NCBI GenBank assembly: GCA_007121335.1
Contig: SKLY01000188.1
Span: forward strand, 1-32,919
Direction of reading: 5' to 3'
Source: Saprospiraceae bacterium
Lineage (GTDB): Bacteria; Bacteroidota; Bacteroidia; Chitinophagales; Saprospiraceae
Length of the DNA stretch: 32,919 bases
Shown: positions 1-8,330 of the stretch, piece after piece
How the letters are laid out: the number at the start of each line of letters is the position of its first letter
How positions within the stretch are numbered: position 1 is the first letter of the stretch
Notes under the pieces: generated by a model
What the model saw: the letters and a program-made list of their open reading frames with translations, nothing else
Database searches by the model: none
Told to the model about the DNA's origin: nothing
Program-made: the position numbers and the translations under genes

Positions 1-251
1 ACGTACAATAAGTGACTGGCATTAATTTACGCCTTAAACAGTGGCTAAAAGAAGCTGCACGGGTAAGGCTAAAAAAATATTGCAAGATTTTGAGCTTTTG
101 GCTTGGAAATGCACATAGAAGGCCGCAGAGGATTAGATTTTTGTTAGGGGCGTTTTTTCAAAATATCCTAAGAAACCAAAAATCCCTTAGAATAGATATC
201 CTGCCGGCCACATCAAGGTCACGGCCTCGCAAACAACTCACCAACTCACAG
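1..251. other. Non-coding start of mosaic repeat patch A
   Basis: No convincing gene is visible here. Positions about 7-40 resemble the module at 10697-10735 (shared core AAGTGACTGG, then CATT and TTACGC). Positions about 198-251 (CTGCCGGCCACATCAAGGT followed by an ACTCACCAACTCACAGACTC stretch) match 22651-22705 almost base for base. The stretch 41-197 is AT-rich and unrecognised. The short open frames across it continue into repeat DNA and have no protein-like features. Confidence 0.6.
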
Positions 252-648
252 ACTCACCAAATCACAACTGAAACAGGTCCACTACAGGGGAACAGAGATC
301 ACAGAGAGTGAAAACTGGAAGAATCTACAACCCCTGGATAAAGATTTACTGCCGACTAATTCGAGGTGGCGCTCTCAAAAAAGCCATCGGCCATCAACCA
401 TCGGCCATCAACCATCGGCCAATAACCGTCAACAGACTCACCAATTCACAACTGAAACAGGTCCACCACAGGGGAACGGAGATCACAGAGAGTGAAAACT
501 GGAAGAATCTACAACCCCTGGATAAAGATTTACTGCCGACTAATTCGAGGTGGCGCTCTCAAAAAGCCATCGGCCATCAACCATCGGCCAATAACCGTCA
601 ACAGACTCACCAATTCACAACTGAAAAAAGACTCACCAATTCACAACT
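252..648. repeat. Tandem composite repeat (two long units plus two partial units)
   Basis: Unit 1 is 252-435 (184 bp) and unit 2 is 436-604 (169 bp). They are nearly identical, each starting ACTCACCAAWTCACAACTGA and ending in a CATCGGCCATCAAC array and CCGTCAACAG. The 15-bp size difference is one fewer 14-bp CATCGGCCATCAAC subunit plus one A in an A-run, so a repeat is nested inside a repeat. Two truncated copies of the unit start follow (605-630 and 631-648). The last runs into the stop codon (647-649) of the minus-strand exonuclease gene. Units also contain a CCACCACAGGGGAACGGAGA block related to 10583-10622. Not a CRISPR array. Confidence 0.9.
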
Positions 649-1609
649 AAAGTTCCTCCCCTTGCCTGCCATTTTCATTCAAATAGCGGGCGAAGACGTG
701 TTGAAAGCCGTGGGTGCAAATAATGCGCTCGGCTCCGGTTGCTTTTACTGCTTTTAACAGTCCCGGCCAATCAGCGTGGTCGGAAAGTACAAAGCCTCTG
801 TCCACTCCGCTTCTTCGTTTGGCACCTCTCACTGCGGCCCAGCCGGATGCAATGGCTTTTTCGGCATTTTTTAAAACTTTTGACCAGTGCTCTGAAAAAC
901 CCGATGGGGAAATGATGACCATGCTGCCGGGGAAGTCGGTTGATTTGAGGCGGTTTGAAAGGGGCCGGGTTCTTTTGAGGGCGTGTCCGTCTCTCCTCAC
1001 GGCATTGTTCATATCCTGTACCGCCTGGTGGCAGAAAATGGTGCCCTGCACATCTTCAAGACCCTTGATTAGTCGCTGAGCCTTGCCCAGTGAATAGGCT
1101 TGCAATACAGAGATTTTACCCTGGCTGCGGTTTTTCTCCCACCATACCTTTATGTCACCCATTACTTCTTTTTGAGTGGGCCAGCGATAAACGGGCAGTC
1201 CAAAAGTACATTCGGTGATAAAAGTGTGGCATTTCACCGGTTCAAAAGGGGCGGATAAACCGTCTTTTTCGGTTTTGTAGTCCCCGGAATAGACCCAAAC
1301 TTCACCTTTTCGCTCGACCCTTATTTGAGCTGAACCCGGCACATGGCCGGCGGGGTGGAATGAGAACTTCAGTCCATTGATTAAAAATGGTTCACCATAG
1401 GGATAAGCAGTGAAATTTGCGGGGCCGATGCGCTTTTTAAAAACCTCGATTGAATCGGCCGGAATGATGTATTTACCCATGCCGTATCTGCAGTGGTCTG
1501 CGTGCATGTGAGTTATGATTGCTTTGTCCACCTTGCCCGCAGGATCCAGCCAAACACCGGCCTCACTGACATAGAGTCCTTTTTCCGTCTTTCTTATCAA
1601 ATCCTGCAT
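647..1609 (-). CDS. Ligase-associated DNA exonuclease (metallo-beta-lactamase / beta-CASP fold)
   Basis: The 320-aa product matches the bacterial ligase-associated DNA exonuclease family, metallo-beta-lactamase-fold nucleases related to mRNA 3'-processing and SNM1/Pso2-type enzymes. The metal-binding motif HMHADH is at residues 34-39. A second metal histidine lies in the FHPAGHVPGSAQ stretch, followed by YSGDYKTEKDG, and a late SDHADW motif is typical of the family. In many bacteria this gene sits beside an ATP-dependent DNA ligase and an Lhr-like helicase and is presumed to act in DNA repair. Neither partner is in this window, and the downstream side is repeat DNA that begins at the stop codon. 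It lies 81 bp after mrpG on the same strand and may be read from the same transcript or its own promoter. The family call is firm; the repair role is inferred. Confidence 0.88.
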   Translation of the reverse strand: MQDLIRKTEKGLYVSEAGVWLDPAGKVDKAIITHMHADHCRYGMGKYIIPADSIEVFKKRIGPANFTAYPYGEPFLINGLKFSFHPAGHVPGSAQIRVERKGEVWVYSGDYKTEKDGLSAPFEPVKCHTFITECTFGLPVYRWPTQKEVMGDIKVWWEKNRSQGKISVLQAYSLGKAQRLIKGLEDVQGTIFCHQAVQDMNNAVRRDGHALKRTRPLSNRLKSTDFPGSMVIISPSGFSEHWSKVLKNAEKAIASGWAAVRGAKRRSGVDRGFVLSDHADWPGLLKAVKATGAERIICTHGFQHVFARYLNENGRQGEEL

Positions 1610-1690
1610 AGGGATAAAATCTGAGCCTGTTCTTTGAGTGCCTGAAAAATTGGGTTGTGTCGTTTACTGATTCAGCAGGCTTCTTGCAGC

Positions 1691-2065
1691 TTACTCTTCT
1701 TTGTTTTGCTTTTCCTCACTTTCTTCATTCCCTATTTTGCCATCGCGAAAATCACGGAATTCGTCAAAGGCCGTTTTTTTCCAAAGAGGCACTCCGTCTT
1801 CGTAGGCTGCCCTGCCAATAATATGAGCAGCAATGGGGGAAGTAATGAGCAAGAAGACAAAAATAGCGGAAGCTTTGAGTGCCACGTCCACGTCGTTGAA
1901 ATAAATAGCAACTCCGAGCATAATACAGGCTACGCCCAGCGTAGCCGCTTTGGTAATGGCGGATACCCTGATGTAAAAATCAGGTAGTCTGACTACCCCG
2001 ATTGCAGAGATCAAAATAAATAAAACCCCGATTATTATTACTGCTGCACTTGCTAATTCGATCAT
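1691..2065 (-). CDS. mrpG: Mrp Na+/H+ antiporter subunit G
   Basis: A 124-aa membrane protein with about three hydrophobic segments (starting near residues 3, 35 and 62) and a charged C-terminal tail. The stretches VVRLPDFYIRVSAITKAATLGV and LLITSPIAAHIIGRAAY are typical of the MnhG/MrpG/PhaG family. It is the small last subunit of the multi-subunit cation/proton antiporter, which exports Na+ in exchange for H+ at the inner membrane. Its ATG overlaps the mrpF stop by 4 bp, so translation is probably coupled. It is the last gene of the mrpABCDEFG operon. The Lys/Glu-rich tail (residues about 107-124) is longer than the family core. Confidence 0.95.
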   Translation of the reverse strand: MIELASAAVIIIGVLFILISAIGVVRLPDFYIRVSAITKAATLGVACIMLGVAIYFNDVDVALKASAIFVFLLITSPIAAHIIGRAAYEDGVPLWKKTAFDEFRDFRDGKIGNEESEEKQNKEE

Positions 2066-2340
2066 TTCTTTGCTTTATGACTTTTCTTCATATAATAGGC
2101 GAATGCTACAGCACCGAGAAACAATATCAACGACAGTATTATTGCTGCATCCAGGTAAGAGGTAAGACCGGTGATTAGCGAATATAAAGCGATCATACCA
2201 ATGGTTATTGTGCCAATAAGGTCAAATGCGATGACCCGGTCCGGCAGGGACGGTCCGACAATGATGCGGATAAACACCAATACGGCCGAAAAACTCAGGA
2301 CGATCAGTGCGAACAATAAAACCATGTAATACCAACTCAT
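2062..2340 (-). CDS. mrpF: Mrp Na+/H+ antiporter subunit F
   Basis: A 92-aa protein with three predicted transmembrane helices. The conserved MnhF/MrpF stretch VGPSLPDRVIAFDLIG follows the first helix and includes the Asp and Arg found across the family. It is a small structural subunit of the Mrp complex in the inner membrane. It overlaps mrpG downstream and mrpE upstream by 4 bp each, which fixes the start and supports a single translationally coupled operon. Confidence 0.95.
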   Translation of the reverse strand: MSWYYMVLLFALIVLSFSAVLVFIRIIVGPSLPDRVIAFDLIGTITIGMIALYSLITGLTSYLDAAIILSLILFLGAVAFAYYMKKSHKAKK

Positions 2341-2828
2341 CTTGTTACCTCCAGTAATCTTTTTTCAAAACCAGTTTTCAATTCTTCCTTTATCTTCTCT
2401 GCCGTCATTTTTTTAAAATAGATGGCGTGTACAAACAAGTATTTCCTGTCTTCACTCAGTTCGAGACTCAGCGTGCCCGGAGTCAGGGATATCATATTGG
2501 CCAGTATGGTAATTTCCAGGTCCGTCTTTGCATCCAGAGGCAGGGCCACTATGCAGGGACGCATGTGCGTGGTAGGGGTAATCACATCATAGGCCACGCG
2601 GATATTGGCCATTACCAGTTCTTTGAAAAAATAAACGATCAAATTTATCAGGCGGGGTAATTTTCTGCCGTATTCCTTGTTGATCAGATAGCTCAAAGGC
2701 CAGAGAATACTGAATATCACCCAGGTCCAGAAGAACAAATTGATGGCAGTGGCTCCCCAACTCATAAAGTTGAGAAATTGCAAGGCCAAAATGATGGCCA
2801 GGGCGATATGTGGTATTATCCAAATCAT
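2337..2828 (-). CDS. mrpE: Mrp Na+/H+ antiporter subunit E
   Basis: The 163-aa product has hydrophobic segments at residues 5-50 and about 62-82 and a soluble C-terminal half. The stretches SLTPGTLSLELSEDRKYLFVHAI and VAYDVITP are typical of MnhE/MrpE, a subunit needed for assembly and activity of the Mrp complex. The length is normal for the family. Start and stop overlap mrpD and mrpF by 4 bp. Nothing unusual is visible. Confidence 0.95.
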   Translation of the reverse strand: MIWIIPHIALAIILALQFLNFMSWGATAINLFFWTWVIFSILWPLSYLINKEYGRKLPRLINLIVYFFKELVMANIRVAYDVITPTTHMRPCIVALPLDAKTDLEITILANMISLTPGTLSLELSEDRKYLFVHAIYFKKMTAEKIKEELKTGFEKRLLEVTR

Positions 2829-4342
2829 TGTGCCATTCCTAATACATTCACAATATAAATTTCAGGGTTCAACAGTTGTTCAGCGGTCATTTCAGCAAAG
2901 TAGAAAATGGGTTCTGCCCAAATCGCCACTCCGACACTCAAAACTGTTATTGCAATTACGGGAAGCAGTACCTGACGGTTTATTACCCCCCGCTCTTTTT
3001 TCAAGGTCTCTATCTCCAAATTGGTTTCCTCCTCCGGTTTTTTCTTCCAAAATACTTCGTTCCAAATCTTCGACATGGAGTAGAGGGTCAAAAATCCCGT
3101 GGCCAATGCGACCAGCACCAAAAAATATGCGTCCCCCACCAGACCTGCTTTTACCAGGGCAAATTTTGCCCAAAAACCACTGAGTGGCGGGAAACCCGCA
3201 AGTGAAAAGGCAGAGATCACAAAAAGCAGGGCCAAAAAAGGATAGGTATGGTAAACACCGCCCAGTTTTTTCAACTCATAACTCCCTTTAAGTCTGTTTA
3301 CGATACCGCTTATCAAAAACAGGTTGGTTTTCACGAAAACAATATGGATAATAAAATACACCACGCCCGTTATGGCCAGTTTGGTCCCAATTGCCAATCC
3401 CATGATCAAATAACCTATCTGGCTGATGATATGAACACTGAGTATTTTTCTAAACTCCATTTGGGCTGCCGCTCCGAGTACACCAATAAACATTGTTGTG
3501 GCAGCGGTAAATATCAGCAGATTGTCCAGGAATGGACTTTCGTGGGTGAAAATCAGGGTAAAAAAGCGTATGAATGCATATACACCCACTTTGGTAAGCA
3601 GTGCGGCAAATATGGCTGTTATCGCTACCGGAGGAGTATGATAAGAGGCCGGCAACCAGCTGAAAAGCGGGAAAACGGCGGACTTCACACCAAAGGCGAT
3701 AAAAAAGAAAACTGCAGCCAGGGTAATGAGTCCTTCATCGGGTACGCTGTGTATCCTCAGGGCAATGTCGGCCATATTAAGGGTACCGGTCAATCCGTAC
3801 AATACACCAATTCCGGCCAGGAAGAAAATGGAGGCCATTATGTTCAAGGTCACATACTTTATGGCCCCTTCCAATTGAGCTTTGGTATTTCCAAGTGCCA
3901 TCAGTACAAAGGAACTGATGAGCATGATTTCAAACCAAACGTAAAGGTTGAAGATATCCCCGGACAAAAACGCGCCACTGACACTGAATAACAAAAAACT
4001 CATCAGGGGAAAAAAGCCGAATCGCATTCGGGCCCGGTCCATATCCCCCATCGAGTAAATACCGACGGCAAGTCCCATTATACCTGTGAGTAGCACCATA
4101 AATGTGCTGAGATAATCTGCCACAAGGCTGATTCCAAAGGGCGCATCCCAACCTGCTGATTGGAGGGTGATGACCTCGTTTTCCAGAACAGAGCGCATTA
4201 GATTGATGGCCGCCAGCGTCATCGCGATGGTGCTTATTAGGAAGACGATTTTTTGTCGCTTCACATCCATCCAAAAGAAGAGGCTAATAATCCCCCCCAA
4301 CAATGGAATCAATAGTACCAGTAACAATTCATTTTCCATCAA
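2825..4342 (-). CDS. mrpD: Mrp Na+/H+ antiporter subunit D (NuoN/NuoM-like)
   Basis: A 505-aa polytopic membrane protein of the proton-translocating NADH-quinone oxidoreductase / Mrp superfamily, with about 14 helices. The key helix-5 glutamate is in WFEIM (E138) and the helix-7 lysine in VKSAVFPLFSWLPASYHTPP. These residues lie on the presumed ion path of MrpD and NuoM/N. It provides one of the two large antiporter-like modules of the complex, the other being MrpA. Two adjacent ATG codons (4342 and 4339) are available, and the first overlaps the mrpC stop. Downstream it overlaps mrpE by 4 bp. The long open frame on the opposite strand (3248-3991) is a shadow of this gene. Confidence 0.96.
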   Translation of the reverse strand: MMENELLLVLLIPLLGGIISLFFWMDVKRQKIVFLISTIAMTLAAINLMRSVLENEVITLQSAGWDAPFGISLVADYLSTFMVLLTGIMGLAVGIYSMGDMDRARMRFGFFPLMSFLLFSVSGAFLSGDIFNLYVWFEIMLISSFVLMALGNTKAQLEGAIKYVTLNIMASIFFLAGIGVLYGLTGTLNMADIALRIHSVPDEGLITLAAVFFFIAFGVKSAVFPLFSWLPASYHTPPVAITAIFAALLTKVGVYAFIRFFTLIFTHESPFLDNLLIFTAATTMFIGVLGAAAQMEFRKILSVHIISQIGYLIMGLAIGTKLAITGVVYFIIHIVFVKTNLFLISGIVNRLKGSYELKKLGGVYHTYPFLALLFVISAFSLAGFPPLSGFWAKFALVKAGLVGDAYFLVLVALATGFLTLYSMSKIWNEVFWKKKPEEETNLEIETLKKERGVINRQVLLPVIAITVLSVGVAIWAEPIFYFAEMTAEQLLNPEIYIVNVLGMAQ

Positions 4343-4695
4343 TCGTCAAGTCTGTCAGTCGTGTTTAAATCATCCAGGTTGTCTGTGGCTACTATTCGGT
4401 ATCCTACCTTAATCAAAACAATGGCAAATGCCTGTATTCCAAATCCAATCACTATGGCGGTCAATACGAGTGCCTGAGGTAGGGGGTCTGCGTACGGTTC
4501 CACCAGTGCTTCGGCACCCTCAGGCACCAATGCCGGTGCTCCACGGGTAATGCGGCTGATAGTGAACAACATCAAATTGGAAGCGTAGCCCAAAATGATA
4601 AGGCCGATAATCAGCTTTACAAAACTCTTGTGCAGCACCAGATAAACTCCTCCGGCGTACAATCCTCCTATTAGAAATGGCAGTACATCTTCCAT
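4339..4695 (-). CDS. mrpC: Mrp Na+/H+ antiporter subunit C (NuoK-like)
   Basis: A 118-aa protein with three transmembrane helices, homologous to NuoK of complex I. Typical MrpC stretches are GLYAGGVYLVLHKSF, GYASNLMLF and DPLPQALVLTAIVIGFG. The C-terminal tail (LDDLNTTDRLDD) is acidic. It connects the small-subunit part of the Mrp complex to MrpD. It lies 1 bp after mrpB and overlaps mrpD by 4 bp. Confidence 0.95.
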   Translation of the reverse strand: MEDVLPFLIGGLYAGGVYLVLHKSFVKLIIGLIILGYASNLMLFTISRITRGAPALVPEGAEALVEPYADPLPQALVLTAIVIGFGIQAFAIVLIKVGYRIVATDNLDDLNTTDRLDD

Positions 4696-4696
4696 G

Positions 4697-5107
4697 TCAT
4701 TCCTCCCAAAGTGAAAAAATTATCTTCAAAACCGTTCCTCCTACAAGCAGATACACTCCTATGTCAAATAATATCGGTGTGCCCGGTTTACCCATAATCG
4801 GTATTTCGATCTCTTCCAGCCAAAGCCCTGTCTTATAGGTCTCGCCGGCTATTATTGGTATTAATCCACTCACTACTGCGAGCAAAAGACCGAGCGCAAT
4901 TAAAAATATGGGCTTCAGCTTAAAGCGACGCCTCGTCCTTTCCGCCCCGTAATTTATGGCGTAAAGGGCGAATCCGGTCGAGGCAACCAGGCCGGCTACA
5001 AATCCACCACCGGGGGCATTGTGCCCGCGAAACAACAGGTAGAGCGAAAACAGAAAAAATAGTGGGATCAAAACGCGGATCCCGGCCGATAGTATTACTG
5101 AGTTCAT
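4697..5107 (-). CDS. mrpB: Mrp Na+/H+ antiporter subunit B
   Basis: A 136-aa membrane protein with four predicted helices. The stretches RGHNAPGGGFVAGLVASTGFALYAI and FDIGVYLLVGGTVLKI are characteristic of MnhB/MrpB. Here B is a separate gene, so this is the seven-gene form of the operon rather than one with an A-B fusion. Its ATG overlaps the mrpA stop by 4 bp. Confidence 0.95.
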   Translation of the reverse strand: MNSVILSAGIRVLIPLFFLFSLYLLFRGHNAPGGGFVAGLVASTGFALYAINYGAERTRRRFKLKPIFLIALGLLLAVVSGLIPIIAGETYKTGLWLEEIEIPIMGKPGTPILFDIGVYLLVGGTVLKIIFSLWEE

Positions 5108-7410
5108 ATCGCTTCCTCTTTATCGTCTTCTGTGGTAAATTTGATCAATCCGTATATGCCCACCGCCGCAATTCCCAGGACCACGATCTCTCCCAAAGTA
5201 TCCAGTGAGCGAAAGTCCACCAGGATTACGTTCACTACATTTCGACCCATACCCAGCGGATAACTCGACTCTGCAAACCAGGTCTTGAGGTGAGAATCAA
5301 GGGGATAGCTGGTGATGAGCATCACTATCCAGGTCATAATGGCACCAAAAAGTGCTGAAACAAGGAAATAGCGGAATTTTATAAATCCCTCGTCAAATAT
5401 CAGGTAGTGCGGTAGCTTCCATAATACCAGTACAAACAACACCACGGTAAGTGTCTCTATCAATATTTGCGTCATGGCCAGGTCCGGAGCACCGAAAATG
5501 ATGAACACAAAAGCCACTCCGTATCCGACGACACCCAGCATGGCAATGGCGAGCAGTCTTGATTTTGCTACAACCGTATAAAAACAGGCCACGATCATCA
5601 GCACACCGATCACTATGTCATAAACCCTGAAGTCGCTCCATAGCACTTCAATATTGGGTATGCCAAAATCTTTAAGAACGATGAGGGCCAACACACAGAA
5701 AGTGCCCACCATCATGGAAATGTAAACCCGCAAATATCCATTTTGAACCCTTTGCGTGACATTTTTTGCCAGTTCAGCAAGACTGTCCATAGTCTGTTTG
5801 TAGGCGTAAGAGGGCTTAATCTTGTCCGAAATTTCAATCATCGACATCAGCCGCGGATTGTAATATACAAAGGCAAAGGCGGCAATGCCGGCCACCAGTG
5901 TGGTCATACTCAAAATCAATTCGGTATTGATCCCGTGCCAGAGTTTCAGGTTCAGTGGTTCATTTTCGGGAAAAACCACCTGTGATGCCTGGTCCAATAG
6001 CGGGTTTATCAGACCGCTGAATACTCCTAATACTATGGATAAGACAGCGAGTACTGCCGGCCCTGCAAGCATGGTGATGGGTGCCTCGTGCGGCTTTATA
6101 TCCAGTTTGTTTCGCCTCCCAAAAAATACCATGTACGAAAGCATTCCGGCCGCTGCCACAAACAACATTCCGGTGATGAAAAAGGCCGAGGTTGTCAGCG
6201 GGGAATTCACCACCATTCCGATTGTGGATTCATAGGAGTACTCCTTGCTGATGAATCCAAAAAGCGGGGGGATGCCCGCCATGGACAGACAGGCTACCAC
6301 TGCAGCCGTACCCGTTACCGGCATTTGTTTAAACAACCTGCCCAGTTTGCGGATATTTCTGCTACCCGTCTCGTGATCCACTATGCCCGCAATCAGGAAG
6401 AGACACCCCTTGTAAAGGGCGTGGGCCAGTATAAAAATCACAGCGGCTTTTATGGCGATGCCCGTTCCAATCCCCAGCAACATAACCAGTAAACCCAGTG
6501 CGCTGACTGTTGTATAGGCCAGTATTTTCTTTAAATCGGTTTGCATGACGGCAATCAAAGCACCCAGGACCATGGTGATACCTCCAAATATCAACAATAA
6601 TGCGTGCCATCCATCGGCACCATTGAAAACAGGACTCACTCGTGCCAGCAGATATACTCCGGCTTTTACCATGGTTGCAGAGTGAAGATACGCACTCACC
6701 GGAGTGGGGGCTGCCATCGCTGAGGGCAACCAGAAGTGGAAGGGGAATTGGGCCGACTTTGTAAAACATCCAATGATGATGAGTAACATGGCCGCTGTGA
6801 AGAGTCCGCTCTCGGCTAGTTCATCTCCGCGCTGCACCAGTTGAGACATCTCCATGCTGCCGCCACCAATCCCCAACAAAATCAGACCCGCGAGTAAAGC
6901 AAGGCCGCCACCTGCTGTGATTAGCAAAGCTTCCAGGGCAGATTTTCGGGACTCCTTGTCCTCGTGATGGTAGCCGATGAGGAAATAGGAGCTGAAACTG
7001 GTCAATTCCCAAAAGATAAAAAGGCTGATGATGTTGTCAGAAAGTACCAGGCCGAGCATGGACGCCATGAACAAAACCAGGGACATGAAAAACCGGTCGG
7101 TCTTTGGCATGCCTTTCATGTAGGTCCCTGCATAGGTCAATACCAGTGCACCTATTCCCGTGATGAGCAGTGCGAACAACATACTCAACCCATCCAAATG
7201 AAAGGACAGTGAAATGCCCATAGTGGGCACCCAATCCCAACTTGAGGAGATCACCTCGCCACCCGACACACTCCCGAATTGGGTCATCAGCCATGCAAAG
7301 GCCGCTGCCGGATACAGAGCCAGCACCATCCCGGTATTACCTTTGAAAATTCGGTAAATCGCCGGGACAAAAAATGCCAATACTACTCCTGTCAGTACGA
7401 TTGTCAACAT
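5104..7410 (-). CDS. mrpA: Mrp Na+/H+ antiporter subunit A (NuoL-like)
   Basis: The 768-aa product is the largest Mrp subunit. Residues about 1-480 are NuoL-like, with the helix-5 glutamate in WELTSF (E135) and the FTKSAQFPFHFWLPSAMAAPTPVSAYLHSATMVKAG region carrying key Lys and His residues (written here only as a landmark around residue 220-255). The C-terminal third is the MbhD/MbhE-like extension, with the GYGVAFVFIIFGAPDLAMTQ signature and a terminal DFRSLDTLGEIVV stretch typical of MrpA. The complex exchanges Na+ for H+ and supports pH and salt tolerance. It is the first gene of the operon. Upstream on the minus strand a TTTCTTTG (7425-7418), close to the Bacteroidota -7 box, would give a very short leader; this is weak evidence. 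Confidence 0.96.
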   Translation of the reverse strand: MLTIVLTGVVLAFFVPAIYRIFKGNTGMVLALYPAAAFAWLMTQFGSVSGGEVISSSWDWVPTMGISLSFHLDGLSMLFALLITGIGALVLTYAGTYMKGMPKTDRFFMSLVLFMASMLGLVLSDNIISLFIFWELTSFSSYFLIGYHHEDKESRKSALEALLITAGGGLALLAGLILLGIGGGSMEMSQLVQRGDELAESGLFTAAMLLIIIGCFTKSAQFPFHFWLPSAMAAPTPVSAYLHSATMVKAGVYLLARVSPVFNGADGWHALLLIFGGITMVLGALIAVMQTDLKKILAYTTVSALGLLVMLLGIGTGIAIKAAVIFILAHALYKGCLFLIAGIVDHETGSRNIRKLGRLFKQMPVTGTAAVVACLSMAGIPPLFGFISKEYSYESTIGMVVNSPLTTSAFFITGMLFVAAAGMLSYMVFFGRRNKLDIKPHEAPITMLAGPAVLAVLSIVLGVFSGLINPLLDQASQVVFPENEPLNLKLWHGINTELILSMTTLVAGIAAFAFVYYNPRLMSMIEISDKIKPSYAYKQTMDSLAELAKNVTQRVQNGYLRVYISMMVGTFCVLALIVLKDFGIPNIEVLWSDFRVYDIVIGVLMIVACFYTVVAKSRLLAIAMLGVVGYGVAFVFIIFGAPDLAMTQILIETLTVVLFVLVLWKLPHYLIFDEGFIKFRYFLVSALFGAIMTWIVMLITSYPLDSHLKTWFAESSYPLGMGRNVVNVILVDFRSLDTLGEIVVLGIAAVGIYGLIKFTTEDDKEEAI

Positions 7411-7979
7411 ATGGGCACAAAGAAACTAATTCTAGGTGAAATCCCGGGCTGTGGTATCAAGTTTTTTGTCGGAATCGCCCGGTAAAAGATTTTATATGAA
7501 ATATCTAATGAAAATTTTGATGCCGGGGTTTAATCCAAAGACAGGTTTCGGGGGAATTAATGGTTTTGAAAGGGGGGATTAGGGGCTAGCGGACAGGTTT
7601 TGAATAAATTTCCGTGTAGGGACGCAATGCCTTAGGTTCGCTACATGGTTCTAATCTGTCGCATAAGGCGTTTTTTAATAAAGTTAATAATGACCCACCC
7701 CCAATGCTTTGGTAGATCAAGACAAAAGGTAAGAGAGATTGGATTTAAATCGGCTACATTTAAACCAGGGAGAGACCAGGATTAGATTGGCACAAAAATT
7801 TTAAAGGGCATTTCTTGAGATGGTCACAGGTATTTCAACAGAAATGAAACCCGATGCAGAATTTGGAAATCAAAGCCGCAACCTTTTATGAGGGTTTTAA
7901 ATTGGGCATTCTCGACAATCAAGAGAGATGGGCAGTCAAATTGATGTACTTTAACCCAGTTTTTTTACCAAAAAAGGTA
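7411..7979. other. Gene-free interval with a degenerate repeat trace
   Basis: No gene is supported on either strand; the open frame entering from 7854 is the complement of the DUF4286 gene. Positions about 7691-7713 (CCACCCCCAATGCTTTGG) resemble the CCCCCAAA-CTTTGGGGG palindromic module of patches B and C. Positions about 7616-7672 look like a decayed inverted repeat (GACGCAATGCCTTA, then CGCATAAGGCGTTTTTTA). Otherwise I see nothing in it. Confidence 0.5.
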
Positions 7980-8300
7980 TTACTCCTGCTCGGACTTCTC
8001 GTTTTCCACTTCCAAAAAAGAGCGGAAGGCCACAAATTTATCTTTGTAACGATCAATATGGGATTTTTGGAGAGCAGGTGCGTGGTTGTTCATGTAGTCT
8101 TCCAGGGCCTTTTTGTTGTGGCAATAGTACTGGATGGCATAAGTGGTTCCCTGTGGTTCCTCTTTGAGCAGTTTGCAAAATTTATAGCCGCTGAACAGCC
8201 CGGTTTCCATTACCTCCGGGATGTGGGTATTTAGCATCCATTTTTTCCAATCGTCCCTGACATTGTCGTCGATATTGACGGTCACATTGTAAATTATCAT
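7980..8300 (-). CDS. DUF4286 family protein
   Basis: A 106-aa soluble protein. It begins MIIYNVTVNIDDNVRDDWKKWM and has the HIPEVMETGLFSGYKFCKLL stretch (about residues 26-45), typical of DUF4286, a short family found mainly in Bacteroidota. The fold is probably a ferredoxin-like alpha/beta barrel of the dimeric type, judged from its alternating strands and helices. No function is known and no catalytic motif is evident. It starts 30 bp after the stop of the TPR gene, so the two are probably co-transcribed. Confidence 0.85.
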   Translation of the reverse strand: MIIYNVTVNIDDNVRDDWKKWMLNTHIPEVMETGLFSGYKFCKLLKEEPQGTTYAIQYYCHNKKALEDYMNNHAPALQKSHIDRYKDKFVAFRSFLEVENEKSEQE

Positions 8301-8330
8301 GCTTCTTGATTTTTTTCTGGGATTAAATGA

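Noticed and set aside
252-648. Possible CRISPR array
   Set aside because: Repeats are long near-identical tandem units without unique spacers of uniform length, and no cas genes are present.
12-757. Two overlapping plus-strand open frames covering the left edge
   Set aside because: They are translated from tandem repeat units, so the second has a duplicated peptide segment, and they run into the antisense of the exonuclease gene. No protein family features.
3248-3991. 247-codon plus-strand open frame
   Set aside because: Exact antisense of mrpD, whose frame has strong family motifs; the plus-strand product is rich in Gln, Cys and His without any domain.
7854-8234. 126-codon plus-strand open frame near the DUF4286 gene
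   Set aside because: Mostly the complement of the DUF4286 gene, which has a clear family match.
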